Of a stretch of 64,000 nt of DNA, positions 55,430-64,000 are shown piece after piece; positions within the stretch are counted from its first letter, which is position 1; every line of letters starts with the position of its first letter. The notes beneath the pieces were generated by a model. It did no database searches. It worked only from the letters and a program-made list of their open reading frames with translations, and was not told the DNA's origin. The translations under genes and the position numbers were made by a program. The stretch covers positions 15,565,795 through 15,629,794 of the forward strand of contig JAJEKV010000018.1 of assembly GCA_021234155.1 (NCBI GenBank), given 5' to 3'. This DNA comes from Isoetes taiwanensis (lineage: Eukaryota > Streptophyta > Lycopodiopsida > Isoetales > Isoetaceae).

Positions 55430-58180
55430 TAGGTGAATATTCATGAAACTAGATGAGAGGAAGGGAAGGATTTTTGTGACAACGAAGATCTCGTTTGAGG
55501 AAAAACAGAAGCCAAGAGGAAGAGGTGACCATGGACCTCCACAAGAGGTAACCCACCTCTGTTATCCACGAGGTTTGTGCATTAGGAAATCATATCACCC
55601 ACTTCTTCCTTTAGCCATTTAAGCAAGGGCAAGTCCTCTTTGCATTGCTTTCGGGGATCGGCTCCCTAGGAGGTCCATGAAGCATCATGATGGCTGCCGT
55701 GCTTTATCCACCTTAGCCTGACCGCAAGCTCCAACCTGCATGCTAGCGTATGTGCTCGCGTATGACCTGCTGACCATGTAGAACCTTGAATATTGCAGCA
55801 TGGATGTGCATAGAGAACTCCCCTTGTAGCGCTCCATTGGCCATGACGTTTTTCATGAAGAAGTTGCGTCTGCTGACTGTACTCTGCTTATTGCTTGGCG
55901 TAACCTTGCTTCATACTCCATTGTGTTCTGGGTTCCATTCCGATTCCGATAAGGCTTGTCCATTTCCATTCCATCCTCATTCATGTTTCATTGTTATTTC
56001 ATTTTATTTAGGCGGACATGTCTCCTTCTTGGGCGACCCATAAAACCAGGTCATCTAACTCAGTGAGGAAACACCCTTATGACATCGACTTCAAGGCTCC
56101 AAGCCTATGTACTCAAAACAATCCTCGGCAATCTTGAGGTATGGCCCTGAAATTCCTACTATAGCTAAACAACAGTTGCTTACGCCATCCTTGCTCAGCT
56201 ACATCCACACGCTCAAAACGTACACGGAGCAACATTATCCCGATGTAAGTTCTGATTCGTCCAGAGTCGTCCAATTCTTGAATCGTCGGAGAGATCATGT
56301 CAAGTTAAAGTAAAAGGGCTATTGAAGACCATGGATTCTACCATACATGCGCATTGGAAGAGAGCAGTAAGTTGGCCTAATTTTTGGGTAAAACTAGATG
56401 GTGTGTGGATGTTGAATCTTGAGTGAGATGAGATGATGCATGGAGTTTAACAAAATCTTATGGAATGGCGAGAAAACACCTACAACTATACCTTGGTCAG
56501 CCCATATTTGGTGGAGAGGATATGTTGTTCTCATGGATTAACAAAGAAGGCGAGTGTGGCGTTCCACATATAGTTATCACGGTATGTATAACTATCTTAC
56601 GTGACGATCATGGGCGGATACGCCATCATGGGAGTGCATTAGACTAACCACAAAGGGATTAATTTAGCTATGCTAAGTGTGAGGGTGTAGTAAAGGTTGA
56701 GCTACTATAATTGAATCATTATCTAATTAACTTAATTAAGCTAATTAAGTTGGTAATTAATTAATTAGGAAGGGACACGGCAAACTCGATTGGCCGATGA
56801 AGAAGCTAGCCTTCTTTGGAAACTTAAGTGGATCCTAACTAAATTGCTTTAAAATCGAATCAGGAAAGAGAATCTTTGGGCCAATACGTTTGAAGATGGA
56901 AGTCCCACATGACAACGGTTCGGCCCGAATTCGGTTTAGTGGATAGATTAATTTAATTCCTAGGGCGGCGCCGCCGGTCGAGGCTTCTTTAGCTGTCTCG
57001 ATGATGAATTAACCCTTGTTTGATAGAAATAGATTACCTCATTGCAAGAGATAAAGCTCGATAGTAGTAGACTTTTTTGTCGGCATTAAATTGCAGTCGG
57101 ATCATACACCATTGCATATGGTATTAAGTCTGAGGCAAATCGGAAAATCCCATCTCAAAGCTTAGGTCCAAGGATAAAGTGAATTCTGAACATCACCGAG
57201 GAATACAAAGCACATATATAGAAGAGATTACGAGGCGCCGCCAATTGAGGCGATTTGAAGAAGATGCCTGGTGATTCCAAAACTCATATTATTTCTTTGC
57301 CAAGAAATTGAGTCTCTAAGAAACATATGCATGAGACCTTGCAATTCATGGTGGGATTGAGTACCAAGATGCTACTAGGAAGCGATACCACAGTATCACA
57401 CCAAGCCAAAATGGGTACAAACAAATGATCGGGGAGGAAACGTGTGTATTATGAGCAAGGAAAGCACAATTAAGTGGTGATTCAAGAAATTGCCCAAAAA
57501 GTTTTGGAACCTGCGTTGAAGGAAGATTTGACCGGGCTATATTGGACGTTGATGCCACGACTAATTTGATCATGGCCTTATATAGCGCCAATTGCATGCC
57601 AGCGGCAACTCCAAAATGAACTTTCCTTTGAATTAGAGGTCCATGATTGCTTGTCAAAATAGCTAATAATAAGGCGCATGATGGAATGGCCTTTGTGTGG
57701 AGCTCATAAATGGGGTGCAGAATAAACTCTCTCCATCTTGTGGATTTATTAAATAAGAGCCTTATGCTAGGATGCCCGGCCAATTGAGTGTCGAGTCCAT
57801 CCAATTCATAAAGGAGACAAAAATAACGGAGCCTTCTGAGGACAATTTTGATAAGCGGTGTTTGCCAAACAAGCGTGCAGAAGGCAAGTCAGCTCACAGA
57901 GGCGAGAACGCACGCATGCGAAATGCATCGCCATGTCGAAGTAGGTTCGGGGGTATCGCATAATACATTAGATACATGTATACCTCCCGAACTTTGATAG
58001 AACATGCAAAAACTCCCAATCTAGCATTGTATATATGGCGTTTATAGATTTTACAAAGCATTTGTGTCTGATTCCTTAAAGAGCTTCGATGATAGAATGA
58101 TTGAGTTGAGGGCGTCCCACAAGAAATAAGAGAGGCAATTTCACAATTATATCTCTGCGAGAAGTCTTGATCCAAGTTTC
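55430..58180. other. No supported gene
   Basis: Mixed composition. A 152-codon minus frame (57346-57804) is open but shows no motif. A short run of alternating TTAATT (56715-56770) is AT-repeat-like. Nothing else is supported. Confidence 0.35.
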
Positions 58181-58189
58181 ATGGGTGTG

Positions 58190-58950
58190 TGACACGATTA
58201 GGAGCACAATTGGTGTCTGTGAGGTTGTCCATTGTCACCCACCTTGTTGGGATCTTCATAGATGAGTTAAGTATTTGGTTAGAGATCTCTGTGAGGCTTC
58301 TCCTTTGTATGCAGATGATGTAGTCTTGCTAGCAAGTAAACCAAAACATTAGGAGCATTTAAGCGGTTTGGAGGGGGGAGGCTTTTGTGAGGCAAAAAGG
58401 TGCAAAAAGATGAAGTGTGAATCTATGTAAGTCCAAGATCATGATATTTGGCACCAAGAGACAGACCAGTTTCATGTACAAGAGACAGGTTATGGAAATT
58501 GTGAAATACAAATACCTTGGGATTGATATTACCTCCAACTATAGTTGGAAAAAATGTATAGGAGGAGAGAGCTTCGAGTGACATTGTATGGCATGTTATG
58601 CAAAATGCAACCCGGGCCTCTTGGGGATTAAAAATCTATTCAAACTTCTGGTTCAGCCAGTGACTATAAATTGCATTTGGGGACAGAATCTCACCTGCAT
58701 GTGGGCATATTATTCATGGTTTAGTGCCCCACCACAACATCCTTTTGCCATTCTATATTGGACTTTTTATAGTAGCAAATTGTACCACACCTTAGATGTC
58801 TGGATGCAAACTCCAATTGTAAGTGGGTTGAGAGGCGAGAAACCCCAAGGTCGGTTTGACTACGGTGGTTTTAAGCAAGACCTGAATGTGGCCATCATAC
58901 TTGATGAGGCTATACACTTTTATTAAGTTGGTCACAAGAGGTTGCATTGG
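58190..58950 (+). pseudogene. LINE reverse transcriptase relic
   Basis: GIFIDELSIWLE (about 58250-58285) precedes YADDVVLLASKPK with catalytic YADD at 58308-58319, then SKIMIFGTKRQTSF, VKYKYLGIDITSNYSWKKC and, after frame changes, MACYAKCNPGLLGIKNLFKL, the thumb region of non-LTR RTs. A frame open to 58926 continues the C-terminal part. Stops and small insertions break it in several places. The upstream half of RT and the endonuclease are missing. It is a different LINE lineage from the 29.9-33.2 kb copy: the palm text is closer to RTE/CRE-like or animal-type elements, though I cannot name the clade. Confidence 0.8.
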
Positions 58951-58959
58951 CTGCTAGTA

Positions 58960-60420
58960 AGCGATTGAGGGTGAGCATAAGCAAACTCATCTCTCTCTCA
59001 TTATCGTCCCTTTTGCCTTTGCAAATTGAGGTATGCCTAAGAGGAAGGAGATCAATATATTTAGTGATCTTTGGAAGACTTAGCCCATTGTTCATAATGG
59101 ACAAAGATCACTTGCTTGCATAACCAAGAATCTCTTTGGAGTTAAAGAAAAGAAACCCCAAGATGGGTTTTGCTTAGGGTGCTTTCCCATGAATTTGCAG
59201 ACCTGACAAAGCCGTGCTAAGGTCAAAACACGAGGCTGGAGATTGTGTGGAGTACTGCGACTCCAGGGTCCTAAACTGAATCAAGCAAGTAGGCGGCTCA
59301 TGGGAACACGGGGCAGCCCGGCATTCTCAAAAGAAAATCTCGAGGGTTTTAGTCCCATGGGAAAGCACCCTTACTTGATTAATAAGGTGTTATAAATTTG
59401 TTTAATTTGAAAAGGAAAATGACTTCAATAAAGGTCTATTCAAGATTGAAGAAACCTACGCTCACAACATGTTCAATATACTTACACATAAAGAAGCGCA
59501 TCCTACGCCCTTTTGAATTGGAGCATTTGTGATTCCATTTGTCCTAACCATAACCCGGGGTTCAAGAGTTGTATGCAATTTGCCAAATTTGTAGGCGATG
59601 TGTAAGGTGTGACCTGACGTCATATAAGTTGTTATATCCTGAGTTGCTTGTGAATCTAGGCAATTATTATTCGATGAGAGCGCTTGAAGCGCAATAGGCG
59701 AAATCCAATAGTGGCGATATTGAGCAACCTTGGTTATAACCCCGGGAAGATCAATTATTTTGACCATGCATTTCCACATACAAGGACTCTGTGGCAAAAT
59801 CTAGTGGTCGATGTTAGTGGTTATGAAGCAAAGTCATATAAAGGTAAAAGGGGCCACATTTACATTTCGGTAATTTTAAATGGAGTAATAGTTCTTGTTA
59901 TGAATGGAGTTGATTTGGTCCTTTGATCATGATTTTTATCTGAAGAAATACTTGATCAGATAACATAAAATTACAGATATTCAATCAAAAACAACGTATT
60001 ATAGAAAGTTAGGAAACAACGTATTATAAAATTGAAAAGCAGTGATAAAAGCGATAACTTCGATCTTGATCGGAAAATTCCTTTGAAAAAAGCAATTGAG
60101 CAAGGCTCATCATGTCTTCTTCGCCAAGATTCGAGCTTCACACATGCAGCGATACATGCACTGCGTTATATAAAGACACAATTCGCCGAATATGGCGAGA
60201 GCCACTGAAGTACTAACGGTGTTATCCTTGTCATTAGCAAACACTTCAATCCACGTAAAAATCGTTAGAAAAAGGCGAAAAGATACTAAATAATCAAAAA
60301 AAGGCGCTGATTTATGATGTTACGAGAAATCTTTAGAATATCCTTCAAATCTATCGGAAGCGGTAAACGGATCTTAGCGCACTTTCTGTTATTGACATTA
60401 GCAGGAAAAACGACAAAATC
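58960..60420. other. No supported gene
   Basis: Contains a short phrase GGTTGCATTGGCTGCTA (58942 region) that recurs at about 61059-61080. Otherwise no frame or repeat is supported. Confidence 0.35.
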
Positions 60421-60430
60421 TACGAGAGCC

Positions 60431-60655
60431 TGACTATGGCGACGTCAGAACTTCGAAATCAGCTATGGCGTCCGGCACTAAAAATCCCCAAGAACACAAA
60501 AGATTGAGCACAAAATAATAGGCTTCGCCCAGAAATCGCCCTAAATCTCTCAAACCTACCGGCTATGGCGGCGATAGGAACTCAAAAATCAGCTATGCGG
60601 CGGCGTCGGCCTCAAAATCCCGAACACAGATTAGTGAGCAAAAAGTAATGCGTAT
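60431..60655. repeat. Tandem duplication, about 128-bp period
   Basis: Copies begin CTATGGCG(A/G)CG at about 60436 and 60564. Each contains (A)AATCAGCTATG(C)GGCG, AAAATCCC(C)AA / AAAATCCCGAA, GAACACA, ATTAGTGAGCA / ATTGAGCACA and AAATAATA / AAAGTAATG. Divergence is moderate. Confidence 0.7.
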
Positions 60656-60659
60656 TTGC

Positions 60660-63600
60660 TCAGAAATGCAGCCTATCAATAGCTAAAGCATGCAAAATGC
60701 TATCTGAAACCCAAAAGCGATGGCGCCCATACCAAACATGGCCTCATGCATAAAGCTCGTGGCTATTTCCATGGCTGACGGAACCATCGCCAGAGAAAAA
60801 AGGAAGTGGAAAAAAAAAAAGGCTTTATAAATGATGCTGACGTGGCATCCCAGCTGGCAAATGTGGCCCCTTACCTTTATATGGAGTAAGCCATATGACA
60901 GCACTTGACCAGAAAAATTAGCCAATGCAGAAAGCTACCTATTGTGTGAAAATTAGACGGCGACGGTCCGCCCGTAAATGACCATTTCATGCTTATAGAC
61001 CTAGACACAGGATCTCCATCGTACCAATCAGACTATACACAAAGCTAGATTCACAAGGAGGTTGCATTGGCTGCTAATAGACAAACGCTGAGCAGAGATA
61101 AAAACTCTGTTCAATTCCACCATCCGTAAATGATAGTGACGATTTTGGGCCAAATTGGTGTGGAAGATGCAGAAGAATAGTAGAATTGGCTGTCCTCCTA
61201 AACAATCATCAAGCAGGAATATCCTTTACAGGCTCAGAACTACTGGGAACTTTCTCAGGCAGGCTAGAAGTGACCCAAAATGGAAATCCAGTTCACAAGA
61301 CTTCGATTAAAAAAACACATGGCAAAAGTATTTAAATCTCTAAAATCAGAGATAATTCGCATACACATGGTCTTGGTGAGAGGAAGGCACGTATCTGGTT
61401 GCACAGAATGCTATGGAAGGCAAATGTTAAATAAATCAGGTGGAATAGTGCCAAAATAGTGTGCGACTAGAAGAGCAGGACACTGTAATTAAAGACTGAC
61501 TACCAAATTTGAGCAAAATTAAATGGGCTAACGTGTACTCATAGTCGCAAAACCTAGATTCATTACTGGAGTAAACTATTTGGAGATAGACATCAAATGC
61601 AAAAACCTGTCAAAAAAAAAACACGCGCCTGGAACTTGGTTCAGCTCTCAAGATTCAACAATTGTCGAAATTAAACAAATGGCATATTTTTGCCTCCCGT
61701 TTTAACCTTTCTGTGAGTTTATATCAGGCTTTGAAACCTTAAATTTCTTTCTCACAACACAAAAAAATCATTAGGGTCAGTCGCACTGGGCTAACCTCCA
61801 ATTTCGGTAATTTGGCCGCTGGATGGCTGGCGAAATATCAGTTCTAAATGCTTGGGCTCGCTTATCAGAACTGGATTGGAGTCCAGATTCAAATATTAAC
61901 TCTGTCTGGGATACTCTGTCGCTCCAAGTCTAGATTTGAAAATTTCAAGCTTCGTACTGCATTTAAAGTCATTTGCAAGTCGTGAACCAACCTACTCCGT
62001 TAATCAATACATTCACACGCACGCAAAGCCGAAGGCAACACACCCAACAGCCAAAGGGCATCGTCGGAGAAAATCTACGGGGCATCGGGAAAAGCATCCA
62101 TAAATTCTAAAAATGCAATTCGCTCACTGTAATTTCAATTGCCCAGAAGTCGCGATCATTAATTATTAACAATACTGTGTCTCGTGTTTGAACAAAAATA
62201 CATGAGGTTTTGTGGACAAACTAATTTTTAGTGAAATTAATATTAAAGCATTGAGAGAAAAAGACCTTTAAGCCCGAAATTCGTATTCCCCAATTCAAAA
62301 AAGGGCACTACTTGGAGGGTGCTTCGATAGTGGAGCGGGGGCCACACAATGGGCCTTGAAGTGGCACCTCTAGTATTTAAAACCTCCTGTCGTGAAACGT
62401 TCACCTAACCTTAATGGTTCCTTTATGGAGCTCAGTTGACTTGAGTTTATCTTCCACAATAAACCTTGTATACACGAAAGATCACATTATCTACTTTAGC
62501 GTGGATTTTTAGTCACGGCCAAGTGATGGCACATACTTGACCGACATCTTTCCAATTTGAAGGCGAAATCAAGGTTTATTTGATGTATCCTCCATATTTC
62601 AAGTATTTGTTTCAGGTCTATGATCAGTTTTTCTTGTCCTTGCTTGGCGCCAATTTTTCCCTCATGGTGGTCGTCTAAGAATTTTCCTCCATGATCTAGA
62701 AAGATCTTTGAATCCATGTGTGCGGTTCTTTGTGCTTCTTTTGCTCAATGATGATGCTATAAATTTGAATTCTTTTAGGGCTCTTCATTTCTATTTTGCA
62801 TTTGCTACTTGTTTTCCTTGCTTTTGACCACATCTGGATCTCCAGATGCAATTGAGGGAAAGATTAGTTCTGACTTTAGCTCTCTCAGTGAAGCCTCAGG
62901 CAGAAAATCTACTGGTGCGGCAGCCTTACTTATCGACCACTTCTACTTCTCTTGGGGAAAGGATTAAGCATGGCTAGAAAAGGAGGAATCATAAACAGCG
63001 ATCAAATGAAAGATGTTGGTACGATGATTGAAGAATGGCCTTATGAAAAGATCTTAGAAAGCTTCGTACTATGGAGTACCTCACAACTACTCTTAGAGAA
63101 GATGGATTAGAGGTGGAACAGATCAGAAACATGGATTAAACAAATGGCTGACAAAGGAAGAGGAGGATGAGAGTTCTTTAATGGTGTTTCAAATGATTGA
63201 AGGAAGGAAAGGGTGTTATTTTGCAATTTTGAATTCTTGAGGAGAAGGTTGCTGAAATATGTCAATGAGCAACATCTTTTGGATGGGCTACGAGAATAAA
63301 TGGTGGAGGATTCAAGCATAGGCATCGAGCCCCGTACTAGAGAGCGAATGTATTGAAGTACAAGAATTAAAGAGCAATATTACCTTGGCATGCCTTCTAT
63401 TCACACGATGTTTGGTGTTGAAGTTTTCCCACATTTGTCCATATCATTTTGGATTTCCCCAAATAATACAATACTAAGGCTATTCTATTCTAACATACAA
63501 ATAGCCATAATAGAGGTCTTGGATACACAATCTATTTTTTTCCTTAATATTTTGAACAAGGTGTCGGAGTCTCTACAATCCCAGCATAATATTACACAGT

Positions 63601-64000
63601 GCATTGTGCGCGAAATCCGTGGTGATAGCTAAAATGCACTTATAGCGTGGATGGATGTTTTTCACGACAGCAATGACAATAACAATTTATCCTTGTCTAG
63701 GGAACGGGTATAGCTACATATCGTATCTCTATCACAAGGCACCCATGCACCGACCAACATGGGACTTGGATTGCCCCTTAATATAAAAAACCGTTCAATA
63801 AATAGCGCTTTATGTTTTGGCGGTTGATATCGACAAAAAACGCGTAATGAAGTTTTTTTCACCGTGTGTTTATTAAAATTAATTATTTTGACAAAGTGAT
63901 TATCAACGGTTTATATACCTTAATATGGATCGATCGTCAGATCATGGATCATTCCTCGCCAGATTCCCTCGTCACTTTGGTGGGCGATTTTCCATTCCTC
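60660..64000. other. No supported gene
   Basis: AT-rich sequence with short frames on both strands (for example 62496-62717 and 63107-63325 on the minus strand), none with a recognised motif. A phrase at 61050-61080 matches part of the LINE relic flank at 58930-58960. Confidence 0.4.

Noticed and set aside
57346-57804. A 152-codon minus frame.
   Set aside because: No motif, no splice context and no second fragment; kept only as a mention in the gene-free stretch.

Overview
This is a nuclear, TE-rich, AT-rich plant window. No bacterial-style operons, rRNA, tRNA or CRISPR are seen. Coding pieces are interrupted by spliceosomal introns and most open frames are short relics of transposons. The best host gene start is a plant-type MYG1 (UPF0160) gene. 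The mix of DUF7869 transposon, tyrosine recombinase, L1-like LINEs and Ty3/gypsy elements would suit a large seed-free plant genome such as a fern, but that lineage call is a guess from memory of these families, not something the sequence proves.

Layout. 0-3.5 kb: small repeats and a 375-bp MITE with long terminal inverted repeats. 3.5-4.7 kb: a heat-shock-type promoter (perfect heat-shock elements plus TATA) in front of MYG1 exons 1-2, which end in a premature stop; later MYG1 exons were not found. 7.1-10.3 kb: an internally deleted Ty3/gypsy relic abutting a LINE relic (ORF1 plus endonuclease), both on the minus strand. 14.6-16.8 kb: a decayed DUF7869 gene on the minus strand, still carrying its D / DN..NKN / HTHED core. 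17.6-26.7 kb: a distinct CpG-rich island marked by dispersed CACGCC/GGCGTG motifs, two copies of one promoter 1.19 kb apart, an acidic protein, several plus-strand coding fragments I cannot name, and a broken HAD (FCP1/TIM50-like) phosphatase. 29.4-29.8 kb: the spliced C-terminal end of a tyrosine recombinase, cut by a LINE insertion (29.9 to about 33.2 kb). 34.7-44.1 kb: a nearly full-length Ty3/gypsy element on the minus strand with both LTRs. 46.7-48.6 kb: small spliced plus-strand candidates, one predicted to be secreted. 49.4-50 kb: a degenerate AGATTC repeat. 51-56 kb: a retroposon tail and unknown degenerate coding stretches. 58.2-58.95 kb: a third LINE reverse-transcriptase relic on the plus strand. 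The rest is mostly featureless.

How it fits together. Nested and truncated mobile elements make up most of what can be named. The MYG1 start has a strong stress-type promoter but a broken reading frame. The 17.6-26.7 kb island is the best candidate for something undescribed: its genes lie on one strand, share dispersed motifs and duplicated promoters, and differ in base composition from their surroundings, as expected for a single large inserted element that has since decayed. All functional statements for that island beyond the HAD domain are inference.
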